64,000 nucleotides of DNA, from contig CM034300.1 of the NCBI GenBank assembly GCA_019925795.1, positions 74,937,021 to 75,001,020 on the forward strand, written 5' to 3'. Both the position numbers and the translations under genes were made by a program. Source of the stretch: Dendrobium chrysotoxum (taxonomy: Eukaryota > Streptophyta > Magnoliopsida > Asparagales > Orchidaceae). Shown piece after piece: positions 9,216 to 20,617 of the stretch (its first letter is position 1; each line of letters begins with the position of its first letter). Under the pieces are notes generated by a model. The model was given only the letters and a program-made list of their open reading frames with translations. It was not told where the DNA came from and did not search any database.

Positions 9216-11854
9216 AAAACCTTTTTTTCTTTACTTGACCAAAGCATCTCCAGACCTTGTAACTTTGGCCACCGCCTCTTCTACTAAACCCTAAAGCATT
9301 TTAGTACCTATCTCACAATAGGATGGTCTCTCTCCCTCTTCTCAAACCTACAAGAAAAAAAAGAGGCAAAGTGACGGAGATCTGTAAGTTTACTGTCATA
9401 AGAAATATCAATCAAATAAATGATGCGAGCAATGTTTAGTTCGGATGAACTTATTTGGTTCAGTTTAGCTATCTGATTTAGTGGCTAGTATAGTTCTATA
9501 GTTTATTCTTTTCAACCGAATTTTCACCGATCATGCAGCTTGTTGTTTTTAATTGGGCTAGCTTGCAATGTTTAGTTAGACTATGCACTAGTTATGTGGT
9601 TTTAATTTTAGCTTTTAGTGGACTATTAGCTCATGACTTCAAGGACTTTAGATCAATGGAAGACATGTATGAGTATATTGCTATTTTGTGTACTTATCTT
9701 GTGTCTACTCTGTTACTGAATTTGTCTTAGGCTTTTATGCCATGTAGATTGACATGAGGATATTTGTGCTTATCCTGTATATTTAATGCCAAGTGGATAG
9801 ACCTACTACCATTTCTATTGTTCTTTGGATGCATATGAGGCTTTTGTTGCTATCTTGTAGTCCTATGGCTCCTGTATCTGTAGTTGGACTTATCTGTTGG
9901 TTCAACTATGCCCTATACAAGAGCTAGTTTTCATCTTTGAATCATTTTGAATTAATTGCAAGATTTGGATTATCTGTTGGCTTAGCTTCACTGCTAAGGC
10001 TTTAGGTTCTTTGTTGCCAATTGAATCACGCCTCTGAAGCTCCATCGACGATTCTGCGAGGCCAACTTCTCTTCATTTAAATCCCATATTATATGTTGTT
10101 GGGTCGACATCTTACTGGTTGTAGGCTGAAATTCTACAATTGAAATTGGGCCCAGGAGAAATTTAAGACTAAATTTTAGGAATTTGATGATTATAAATAG
10201 AACATTTGAGGCATGTAAAAGGATTGGGAGATCCAAAATTTCCTTTTTTTTTTTTGAGATACATATATTACATCAATCTAATTATGTTAGGACACTTAGA
10301 CCATTAACCATTCTACAGGATTAAGGAGTCATAAAGGAAGCAAAGAGACATCAAGAAAACAAGGAGAAGCCAAAAACAAGAAGAAAATTTGAGGAGGAAG
10401 ATCAAGAAAGGAGATCAAAGAATTCTACAACAAGGAGTCACCAAGAAGTTGAGTGAAATTCCATAAAAACTAGTTTGTGATCTCTCAATGTTCCATGAAT
10501 TCCTCAATGTGATCTCACAATTTATCATTAGAGCAAGGAGAAGAAGGAACAAGAGATTGAGAAGAAAAAAATTAATCAAAACATCCAAATGCAAATGGAA
10601 TGCAAAAAAAAACCAACCGAGAGTGATTCAATAACATATTATAGCTTGCAATGTACATCATGGACAAAAACTATAAAGACCCAAAAATATAGTAATAATG
10701 AAAATGACAAATAACAATAAATAAGGAGGAGAAAAAGGCTTAATCATCCCGTTTGCCTCCCAAAGCTCCTTGTAAGAGGTATTATTGGCCTGTTCTTCTA
10801 CATAATTTCCATTCTCTAAGTACACTTATCATTTTGATCCAAATCTCAAGAAGAGTGGTAAAGGGAAATAGAGAAATTTGTTCTAAAATTATCCATCATG
10901 CCCTCATAGTTGGGCTACAGTCAATATGATTCCTCATCATGCATGGATAGAAAACTAGTACTCGAGAACTGAAAAAATAAAATAGAAAATGAATATTGGA
11001 ACTCAAAAATGACAACACCACCTTTTAAAATCTACTAGGCAAATATGAATTATAATGGTGTATATAAAATATCTCGTACAAACATGTAAAATAAACTTTG
11101 AATTGGTTTATTTGGTTGCAGGCTTGCACTCAACTGAGATGACTTACACTTTGATTTTCTCTCAAAAAACATCAAAGTCAACTCAAAATAAAGCATTCAT
11201 GTTTGTTGATCTGGGGCCAGGGGTTGTTGATGAGGTAGGCAAAGTTGGGGTGGGGAGATGTTCTCTCCAAAACCATAAAAGTCAACTCAGGACAAACCAC
11301 CAATTTTGGTTTATACATGTTAGTTGATCTGCATGGACACCTCATGATCTTAAAACTAATCAACTTGAAGTGCAATCAAAAGAATATAAATCCACACAAA
11401 GATTTTTTGAATGGGGAAGATAAAGACAAATCCAGTTCAAGCGGGGAGAAGGAAATACACAGCAATTCAAAAAGCTTTCTAAACAAAACTATTTAATACT
11501 GTTTTAAACTTCGTCTCCTTCATTCTTTAGAAGATCTGAATTTCAAGATCAGATCTACTCCAAATTTAATCCAATGTACAGAAGTAACCAGGCTTTCCAG
11601 TGAAAGATAGCAACTAAAACTAAAACAACAGAATTAGAAGTTGCCTGATCACACATGGGATGGAAAATAACACAATTTTCAGTTCTTGGTATGGTTCAAT
11701 ATAACCAAGTATATCGAAAAACAAAGAGAAAAAAAGCTAAAGTATATGGAAAATGTGCTCACAATATTAAGAGAAGTCACACAATATTGGATTCTGTTTA
11801 GCACTTAAAAGATATGATGAGGCAGTGTGAACACTCTACAAAGCATGCACACAC
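7991..11854. other. No gene recognised; 29-C run at 9185-9213
   Basis: I see no protein domain or splice-supported frame. Landmarks are a run of 29 C at 9185-9213, T-rich tract at 10244-10255, purine-rich AAGGAG/AAGAAG stretch at 10330-10570, and a weak imperfect duplication around GTCAACTCA words at 11178-11330. The open frame at 9097-9294 exists only because the C run reads as polyproline. Confidence 0.5.
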
Positions 11855-12718
11855 CTATTCACTCTTCCAGGCATACAAAATCAATGAGAAACTAAGACGC
11901 CGGAGCTGAGGTTCAGTCAACATTTGGGAGGAGCCCCACAGCAATGATTTCTCAGTTGAAACACTCGTTTGGAACATGAAGACTGCATTGCCCATGGATG
12001 CATCAAAAAGCCAGTTGTGCACATCCCAGAACACCTCAACAGGCAACCCATCAACGAGAATTGTCTGATTTCCTCTAAATTTCCATAGGAGCCTCTTCAC
12101 CAGCATCACTCGCTTCTTATCGATGCGGATCTCAAGGTAAGGATCCTTCAACCCAATTGTATCACACTCTATCAATATGTCATGAACTTGGCCTTTGTCA
12201 CAGAATTGAGCCTTGGTGCAGTAGACCTTCTTGCCAAATATGTGCTCCTTCTTGGCTACGAACATGGCATTATAAGGAGGGGGGCTAGCATTGGTCTTTT
12301 TATATGCCTCTTTGATTAGATCACCAAGAAGAAGAACTATCTGGAAATCAAAGAGAACTGCAACATAGAATCCTTCTACTGGTTCAGGTCCAGAACCAAA
12401 CTTTGCATTAGAGAGGTCCCAGAAGACATCTACCTTGCTTTTTTCCGTCTCCATGCTCTTCGAACCTTTTCTTTTGGAGAACAGCCATGGCTTTATGTCC
12501 ACCTTGCAGAGAGACTGATTGTTGGAATCATCAACTCCGATGCTCAGACCCTGGCCCATCATGTTCTTGCTCCATGTGATGGAGATCACACAAGAGCTGC
12601 CACAGAGGTGTGTGCTATAGAGGCAAGTAACAAGATTCTGAGAAGTTTTGCCTGAATTGGACGAGGCATCGGCCACTTGAACTCCGCTTTCACCAAAACA
12701 GGAAGGAAAATCCCTCAT
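11855..12718 (-). CDS. DUF868 family protein, single exon, intact
   Basis: The 287-residue product matches the plant-specific DUF868 family along its length. The N-terminus MRDFPSCFGESGVQVAD is the conserved opening of the family, which supports this start. Further signatures are ISITWSKNMMGQGLSIGV (about residues 46-63), CKVDIKPWLFSKRKGSKSME (about 71-90), VFWDLSNAKFGSGPEPVEGF (about 98-117), FVAKKEHIFGKKVY, QFCDKGQVHDILIECD, VKRLLWKFRGNQTILVDGLP (about 208-227), VEVFWDVHNWLF, and the C-terminal LRRLSFSLILYAWKSE. There is no signal peptide or clear membrane segment and no known catalytic motif; the molecular function of DUF868 is unknown. Length fits family members of about 280-320 residues. 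No frameshift or premature stop is seen, in contrast to everything nearby, so this is a live gene candidate. Confidence 0.93.
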   Translation of the reverse strand: MRDFPSCFGESGVQVADASSNSGKTSQNLVTCLYSTHLCGSSCVISITWSKNMMGQGLSIGVDDSNNQSLCKVDIKPWLFSKRKGSKSMETEKSKVDVFWDLSNAKFGSGPEPVEGFYVAVLFDFQIVLLLGDLIKEAYKKTNASPPPYNAMFVAKKEHIFGKKVYCTKAQFCDKGQVHDILIECDTIGLKDPYLEIRIDKKRVMLVKRLLWKFRGNQTILVDGLPVEVFWDVHNWLFDASMGNAVFMFQTSVSTEKSLLWGSSQMLTEPQLRRLSFSLILYAWKSE

Positions 12719-13300
12719 CCTGATGACACAGATCCAATTGAGAGGTCTGGCTCAAAACTACCAGGCAGGTTCAAGTGGACTTAGAATCAGAAACACATAA
12801 ACCTAATTCTGCAAACAGATCTACTCTCCAAAGCTGCAGTAGAGACCAGCGGATTCTCGGATGAAACAGTCAAGAATGGGATGACGAACGAGAAAATTAC
12901 GCCATTCAACCAAACAAGAAGAGACCAAATCAAACAAAACACAAATATTCATAAATTACAGACCCAAATTTCATCTCCCAAGGAGGCCAATAACCAAAAA
13001 GATTTTGATGAAACTCGAAGAAAGCAGCGATCTTTCGCCCCTCGTTCAACAAAGATCACAAGAACCCAACTTCCCAAATGCTAAACAAAAACCAGATACA
13101 GGTTCAGAGAACGCGAAGAGACAGGAGTAAGATGAAGGAAGAGAGAAAACAATCAATGAAGGAAAGCAGACAAACAGGAGCTAGTTTCTATCAGGTAGCT
13201 ACATCCACAATCCACATCATCTACTTAAATAACTAGGCCAAGTGAAACGCAGCGCGCGCGAGAGAGAGAGAAAGAGGGTAAAGAAGGCACATGAAAGGGC
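12719..13300 (-). promoter_or_regulatory. 5' UTR and core promoter region of the DUF868 gene
   Basis: On the minus strand a TATA-like TATTTAA occurs at 13225-13231, with a CT-rich patch just upstream (the GA run at 13258-13275 on the plus strand). This would place transcription start near 13190-13200 and give a long leader of about 470 nt. A minus-strand ...CTACTGCAG at about 12834 could be the acceptor of a leader intron, with a GTATCT-type donor near 13095. These calls rest on motif position only. Confidence 0.4.
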
Positions 13301-13739
13301 AAAAGCCTAGGCCTAAGGAACCTCCTGCAAAAACTTAAAAAGATTTGAACTTTACCTAGCGAAGCCCACATGCACGGTCAAACAGAAAAAAACATCCCAA
13401 TTCAATCCCTGGACAGATTCCAAGCTGGAAAAAAGGATCAAAGGATCGTCGGGTCTCTCTCTTCAACCCAAATTGAACTGCGAGATCAAACAATAGTGAC
13501 AAATAATCAATTTCAAGTCTCAAAAAAGGCAGTCTTCCGGATTCAGAAATGTAAGAAAGCATTAACTATTGGATTAATTACAACGATACTGTAGAGGAAA
13601 TTACAGCCGGGAATGAACTGATCCACTCGCGGAAAGGCATTAAACGAGAAAGAAAAAGTGAACCGTTAATTATCTTTAAATGACTTTAGTAAAGTTGCCC
13701 AGCTGTTCAGATAAATACCGATTTTATAGTTTTTCTTTA

Positions 13740-14701
13740 GCAAAATTATAAAAAGAGCAACTTTTAAAACTAATTAAGTAAAAAAGCGTAATAAAAAGAA
13801 ATTCAAAAAAACGTAAATGTGAAATATTTTCACATATTTTTTAAAATTATTTATTATTCGACAAGTTTAACACTGACTGTCGACTACCTAACGCAACCCT
13901 CCACTTTTCTAATCCAGGACTTGGGACCTGACAACGGCAGTGTTGTCGTTGTTGTTGTTGTTTAAAATTATTTATTACATTTTATTTTGTTTTAAAAACT
14001 AACTTATTTTATTTTTTATTTTAAATGTAAATTTTATTTAATGAAAAAAAATTATTAAATGATTTTATATTTTATAAAAATATTTTTAATTATCTTTAAA
14101 TTTAATATGATTAATATATAAAAAATTTTAATTTAAATAATAAAATAATACTTATAAAATTTTAAAGTAACAAAAAAATATGATTATTATTTTTTGTTAT
14201 ATTGATAAAAAAAATTATAAATTTTATAAGTTTTTCAAAAAATAACTATACGTTTTATAAGTTCTTCATATAACATATTAAATTTAAGAAAATTATAAGT
14301 TATTCTTAAGAAGAACATATAAAATTTATAATTTCTTTTACTAATATAACAAAAAATAATTATATTATTTTTCATGTTGCTTTAAAAGTATATATTATTA
14401 TTTTATTATTTAAACTAAATATCTTATATATTAGTCATACTAAATTTAAAGATGATTAGAAATATTTTTATAAAATATAAAATCATTTCATAATTTTTTA
14501 ATAAAATAAAACTTTGCATTTAACATAAAAACAAATTAAATTAGTTTTTTAAATAAAATAAATATAAAAAATTTAAAAATACGTCAAGTATTTACTAAAA
14601 ACGTGAAAAGATTTCACGTTTACGCTTCCTTTTAAATTTCTTTTTTATTACCTTGTTTTAACTTAATTAGTTTTAAAACCTTCTCCTTTTTATAATCTTG
14701 C
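13740..14701. mobile_element. AT-rich long inverted-repeat (foldback) element
   Basis: The left arm from 13740 (GCAAAATTATAAAAAGAGCA, then TTTTAAAACTAATTAAGT, then GTGAAATATTTTCACA) reappears in reverse complement at the right end to 14701 (CTTTTTATAATCTTGC, TAATTAGTTTTAAAAC, GTGAAAAGATTTCACG). The pairing continues inward through TTTAATTATCTTTAAATTTA words to a centre near 14260. It therefore folds into a hairpin over almost its whole length. No clean target duplication was found; short T-rich flanks are uninformative. It lacks coding capacity and resembles long-TIR non-autonomous DNA transposons. The left arm is interrupted by the insertion at 13857-13958. Confidence 0.75.
13857..13958 (+). 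mobile_element. Short retroposon: antisense RTE 5'-end sequence with a GTT tail
   Basis: Reverse complement of this stretch matches the first about 80 bases of the RTE LINE at 59547 (GGTCCCAAGTCCTGGAT, then GTGGAGGGTTGCGTTAGGTA). On the plus strand it ends in GTTGTCGTTGTTGTTGTTG, the same type of tail as the LINE. It is flanked by a direct repeat TTTAAAATTATTTATTA at 13840-13856 and about 13959-13975, which is a LINE-type target duplication and sits inside the left arm of the foldback element. So an antisense piece of the LINE 5' end was inserted with a LINE-type 3' tail. Confidence 0.8.
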
Positions 14702-15905
14702 CTTTTTTTCGCTGATTGAGGGTGAGATGATTGCATCCAATTTTCACATGTAATTAACCTCAAATTTGCCATAAGAATCCAACTAGTGCAATTTTAAGCT
14801 AGTGAGACTTCTTTTTTTGTATGCAAATTATTCTATTTATAAGGTCGCATATGCTGCTCGAAGAACTTTAGATGTTTGAGTTTGAAGTCGCTTGGGCTAA
14901 GTTCAAGGTCACTTGGCTGGCTAAGAGCAGTCATAAGCAAATCTATATATCATATACATCAAAATATAAAATTATATTTATTCCTCAAAATCATATTTAC
15001 ATTAGTCAAGAGATCATTACAATCAATAATCTATCTCAGTCTCCTGGTTAAAAAAAATATAAAGTTAATAAAAGGAGAAACTTTAAGATCTCAATTAACC
15101 TCACTCCACAGAGTCATGACCCCTTCCATGATCTGAAATTAATAAACACATAATGAGCTTAAAAAGTCCAGTAGAACATCGAAACTCACGAAAGCTTTCG
15201 ATGTAAGATTCAAGAATCACATGCATGCTCATTTCAATCAATAGAATCAATAAATTTTAATATCATCAATGATCAATTATAAGAATAGTACAAAGCAATA
15301 TGATCATAAATGAAAAGCATGAATCATTATGCTGAAATCCATAAATCGATAATAGGCACGAGAACATAAATGCATCAATAATCAATAAATCAGATTTGTA
15401 GGAAACAACACACTGATATTATAATCATTCAATATTATCAGCCCTATTAGTGAGATGAATCAAGAATCTACATGATCATATCAATATGTTATGTATCAAT
15501 AGTGCTAACATATGCGTGGTATAGCCATCTATCATCTACAAAACTATGAAATTGTATATGTACAAACATAAATAAAAAATGGATGAATCAGTTATATGTT
15601 ATCGATATTATTATATAGTTCAGTAAGGCAAGTTATCCAACTTTAATGTTGTGCTTTCAAAATCTTTAACCCCAACTATTTCTCAATTTATCCATCAGTC
15701 ATATCCATCACATTTATTAATTATTCAATAATTCAATTATCGTAACATTTGGCATTTAATAATCTATAAAGAATCATCAGTCTAAACCTGTCGATGTAAT
15801 TCGATCATTAGTTATAAGCTACTGTTAGGACTACACCACAAACCTTTTATTTTAAGGAAATTCCATCATCCCACCCTCCTAAGCAAAATATGGTGCTTTA
15901 AGAGA
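14702..15905. other. No gene seen; host sequence interrupted by the CACTA element
   Basis: AT-rich, with many ATCAAT/CAATAA words and no coding signal. The sequence probably continues beyond the CACTA insertion at 23045. Confidence 0.5.
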
Positions 15906-16012
15906 CACTACAGGAAAACAACCCATTACCGTCGGAATTTCCGGCGGATAATATACGCCGGAAACAGCATCAACCATACCGACGGATATTCCGACGGTAC
16001 GTGCCCTCTGCG
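15906..16012 (+). repeat. CACTA left terminus and subterminal repeats
   Basis: CACTA terminus followed by repeated and inverted units of the motif TCCGGCGGA/CCGTCGGAA, at least five within about 80 bases. In En/Spm elements such subterminal repeats bind the TnpA-type protein. Confidence 0.85.
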
Positions 16013-16239
16013 CCTAGTTGCTCATTTCTTTTGGCTTCTTCTCTCTATTCGACGATGTTCCGACGACGACGTTCCCTTGCTGTTTGACGACGTTCGATGA
16101 CGTTTGTGTTTGACTTCACTCCTTCGACGACGACATTGCTTTGCTCCATCGGGCGATGTTCCCTCGCGCCTATTCGAGGTCCGCTGTTCGACTTCGCTTC
16201 TTCGACGACGTTCGCTTGGTGTGAAGGTAACTTTCTCCC

Positions 16240-16775
16240 TTTTGCTTTAGTCATGGATGTTCTCACTAGACATTTGCAAGAGATTATACCTTGGTGTATG
16301 CCTAATTTTTAATGATGATATTCTTCTTGTTGATAAGACTAGAGAAGAGTTGAAGGAAAACTTGAATTATAGATATCAACCTTAGAGTTTAAAGGCTTTC
16401 GTTTGTGTAGATCTAAAATTATTAGTAGAATTCAAGTTGGATTGTTAAAGTGGAGGAATGCATTGGGTATGTTGTGTGATAGAAAAGTCCCCCTCAAACT
16501 TAAGGGGAAATTCTATAAGATGGTGGTTAGACTTACAATGCTTTATGGTGCAGAATATTGCCCATTAAAAGAGAAGCATAATATTAAGTTAAGTGTTGCA
16601 GAGATAAGGATGCTCAGGTGGCTAAGTGCTTTACTCTGAGAGACAAGATACGAAATGATCATATACGTAAAAAGGTTGGAGTAGCTCAATTGGAAGATAA
16701 GATTAGAGAGAGTCGAATTAGATTGTTTTGTCACATAAAACTACAGCCTTTCGACGACCAGGTTAGCAAAGGAAG
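16240..16775 (+). pseudogene. Internal fragment of an RTE LINE inside the CACTA element
   Basis: From TTAGTCATGGATGTTCTCAC onward this matches 61835-62495 of the RTE LINE: the MDVLTRHLQE stretch, a damaged FADD region, then RIQVGLLKWRNALG, DRKVPLKLKGKFYKMVVR, LYGAEY and KIRESRIR. About 140 bases present in the intact copy (about 62005-62143) are missing near 16411. It lacks both the 5' part and the normal LINE 3' end with its TTG tail, and I see no target duplication. That favours capture or later deletion over simple insertion. Confidence 0.85.
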
Positions 16776-16986
16776 AAATTGGTGGTCGATACACTCGAAG
16801 TTATGTGCTGTAGTGAGAGTTTGCACGAAGTGCTAAATGTCATCCTAGACGGAGCCTTAGTTTAGTTTGTTTTGCTCACTTAATTAAAACGATGGCCTTC
16901 CGAGCAGGCTAAGAGTCTTTGTATTTTTCTTCAATAAATGTTATAACATTATCTAATATATCCATATTATATGTATGTTATATTAT

Positions 16987-19900
16987 GGATATCAGAACTC
17001 AAAGAAGTTGAATGTATAATCGATTGACGCAAGGACGAAAGATATTAACCGATGAGTTTATTAGAGGGGTGTATATTTTCATTCAGACAGCTTCTCAACT
17101 GCCCAGCTTCATCTTAGATAGAAAGATTCATTGCCTATGTTCTAAACATAAAAATCAGGTGCACCTAAGCCTAGATGACGTAACTGTTGATCTATATCGT
17201 CGATGCTTCATGCTAGAATATTGGTATTATACTTCTAATGATGAGTATGAATCATATTTCGATTCTCGATGTGGCCCATCGATAAGTGCTACTATATATG
17301 AGAAAGAACATATCCTACCTAATCTTGAGGACTTAATTCATGATATAAGTGGAGCACAATTTGAACAATATAGAGAAGCTACTCTTGAGTCACCTAATAA
17401 AGAAGCATAAAATTTTTATGATTTACTGCAGGTTTCTCAACAACAAATATGAAAGGGGTGAACTACTCACTCAGAGTTATCCGTTGCTATTAAGATGTTA
17501 AGCATCAAGGCAGAATATAATATCTCCCGTGAATGTTTTAATTAATTCATTAGACTGCTCAAAGAAACTAATCCGGTAAATAACATCATTCTTACAAATT
17601 TATATCGGACTAAGAAGTTAGTTTTCAAGCTTGGTTTGACATACAAAAAGATAGATTGTTGTATCAATAGATGCATGTTATTCTATAAAGATGATCAATC
17701 AAAAATTACATGTCGTTATTGCAATACACCGAGATTCAAACCAAAATCTATCACAAAAAGAAAGCTGAAGGAAGTACCAGCTAGTAGGTTATTTTACTTA
17801 CCCATAATTCCTAGACTACAATGGTTATATACATCCATGAGATCTGCTGCACATATGAGATGGCATAAAGAACATATCTCACAAGAAGGTTTTATTATAC
17901 ATTTATCAGAAGCAGATGCTTGGAAACACTTTGATCGTACAAATCCCACCTTCACCTCAAAATCAAGAAATATAAGATTAGGTTTATATGCAGATAATTT
18001 CACTCCATTTAGCCAGTCTGCTTCATCTTACTCATGTTGGCCTATGATACTCACACCATATAATCTTCCCCAAGAGTTGTGCATGACAACTCCTTATATA
18101 TTTCTGGCGCTTATCATTTCAGGGCCACATAATCCAAAAGCAAATATCGATGTATTCTTACAACCGTTAATTGATGATTTGAATTTATTATGGAAAGAGT
18201 GAATAAGTACATATGATATCTCCACTAAATAGAACTTCGTTATGAGGGCAGCATTACTTTGGACAATTGGTGATTTTCCCGCATATGGTATGCTCTCAGG
18301 TTGGAATACTTCTGGAAAATTAGCTTGTCCACATTATATGAAATATATAAAGTCATTTACTTTAAAGCACGGAGGGAAGAACATTTGGTTTGACTGTCAT
18401 CGCATGTTCTTACATACAGATCATCCTTTAAGGTGAAATAAGGATAGTTTTCTTAAAAACAAAATGGTTATGTCGCCAGCTCCTCCAAGATTAATTAGTG
18501 AAGAAATATTTGAAAGAGTAAGGTCCATGCCCACAATAGTGGATTCTCCAATATTAACTGATTATAAATTATCAGGGTATGATGTCAACCACAATTAGAC
18601 TAAGAAAAGTATTTTTTGGTTATTACCATATTAGAGGATAAACTTGATAGACATAACTTAGACGTGATGCATATAGAGAAAAATATCTTTGATAATGTAT
18701 TCAATACAGTCATGGATATCAAAGATAAATCCAAAGACAACATAAAAGCAAGGATGTACTTGAAAGAGATTTGTAGGAGAAAAGCATTAAAATTGAAGGA
18801 TGGTGGGAATGAAAAATTTTTCAAATCAAAAGCTTCTTTCACCTTGACTTTAGAGCAAATATGAGCTATTTGTGAATGGGTTAAGAGTTTATGGGTACCT
18901 GATGAATATTCTTCAAATTTAAGCAAATATGTTGACATTAGAACTGGGAGATTATTTGGTATAAAGAGTCATGAATGTCATATCTTTATGTAATGTCTAC
19001 TACCAACTACCTTTAGTTATCTACCGGATTAAATTTTAAAGCCCTTGATTGAGCTTAGTATCTTCTTTAAGATTTATGCTTCTCAAAATTAAATGTAGAG
19101 CACATGATTCTTATGGAGCAACATATCCCTTTTATTCTGTGTAAACTTGAGAAGATATTTCCTCCAGCTTTTTTTAACTCTATAGGGCATCTTCCCGTGC
19201 ATTTACCATATGAAGCTAGAGTTGGTGGACCTGTTCAGTATTGGTGGATGTATCCTTTTGAGACGTATTTAAATAAACTTAAGAAGACTATTAAAAATAA
19301 AGCACATCCTGAAGGCTCAATATACGAAGCATATTTAATATACGAGACAATTCAATTTTGCTCGTATTATTTTGAAATGGCTTCACAATCAAGTCAGAGC
19401 ATTGCACCTGAAAATGTGGCTCAATCCTCAAACTTATCTGTATTCAACAAAAATGGTGAATCCTCAGGCGCTATCACAATGCCCTATTTGACTGATAAGG
19501 AGATACAAGTTGTCACTTTATATATCTTGCTTAATTGTGACTAAGTTGAGTCATATCTCGAGTAAGTATAAATAAGATTGCTCATAAATTTATTACTCAT
19601 GAATTCAATCTGAATCTTAATGTTTACAGGAGTTTTATTGATTGTTTGAATATAATAGAATAAGTAGAAGTATAAAAGATAGTGAAAATAGAATTTCCTA
19701 TTTGGTTTAAAAATATGGTACATATTACCTTTTCATTTCAATTAATAAGTCTTTAATTAATTAATAAGCATGCTAATGATATTTTACCTACTAACTAGGT
19801 GCACACTCAAGACAGTAATTTACAATATTATAGGCTACTTGATCTAGCTTAGGGACCAAATAGAGCTGTGACGTGTTATCAAAATTTTTTGATTAATGGT

Positions 19901-20482
19901 TACAAATTCCAAACAAAATTTTGGTGTAAATATAGGAAAATAGAGAATTTTGATGTATATGTAAGAGGGAATACCCATACAGGTGATGATTCTGAGTACT
20001 ACAGAGTATTAAAAGAAATACCACAGTTGAAATATCCTAGTCATGGGAATAATATGTATCTATTCAACTGTGAGTAGTTTGATCCAATACAGAATAAAGG
20101 TACAAGAATACATCCGCTTTACGCTATAATAGAAGTTAAGCGGGGTAGAAGATATTCAAAGTTTGACCCATTCATTATTGCTAGTCAGGCAAGCCAAGTC
20201 TATTTTACTAATTACTCGAGTAGAGTACGAGGCAAACAAGATTGGCTCGTAGTTATGAAGACCAAACCCAGGGGAGTTATTAAAAAGACTACTTCAATAC
20301 CACCAGCACATCAAGAAGAGTTTATGTCAAACATAAAAGATCTTGCTTATGATATAGACGATCAAATTATAACTATTAAGAGTGAGTTGCAGTTAGAGGT
20401 AGTAGATTTAAACCTAGAGGACATTCATGATGAATCTGATAGTGGTACAAAAGTTTCATCATATGAAAGTGAATTATCATAA
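16987..20482 (+). pseudogene. CACTA TNP2-type transposase gene, disrupted
   Basis: In order: a Transpos_assoc domain (MYNRLTQGRK..., HLSLDDVTVDLYRRCFM..., about 17012-17260); the TNP2 / Transposase_21 core at 17636-18436 (RLQWLYTSMRSAAHMRWHKE, DAWKHFDRTNPTF, RLGLYADNFTPF, SCWPMILTPYNLPQELCM, LIISGPHNPKANIDVFLQPL, AALLWTIGDFPAYGMLSGW, KLACPHYM, FDCHRMFL); a conserved region at 18470-18960; a DUF4218 domain at 19104-19400 (CKLEKIFPPAFFNSIGHLPV, HLPYEARVGGPVQYWWMYPF); and a DUF4216 domain at 19868-20270 (NGYKFQTKFW, LFNCE, FDPIQNKGTRIHPLYAIIEV, KFDPFIIASQASQVYFTNY). The expected tryptophan before MYNRL is a stop (SWM reads S-stop-M) and several other stops and frame changes occur (for example 17408, 18200, 18436, 18598, 20077). 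The protein would cut and join transposon ends. Confidence 0.92.
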
Positions 20483-20617
20483 GATATATAAGTGATTTTT
20501 GTTATACTTGTATTTATTTTTGTTGTACTTATATTTATTTTTATTGTACTTGCATTTATTTTTGTTACACTTGCATTTATTTATTCCATTGCTAATAATT
20601 TTTAAATTTTTGTGCAG

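Noticed and set aside
9097..9294. 65-codon frame with polyproline
   Set aside because: Depends on the 29-C run at 9185-9213; no similarity to a known protein.
13356..13594. Opposing short frames upstream of the DUF868 promoter
   Set aside because: No domain, and they overlap each other on opposite strands in non-coding flank.
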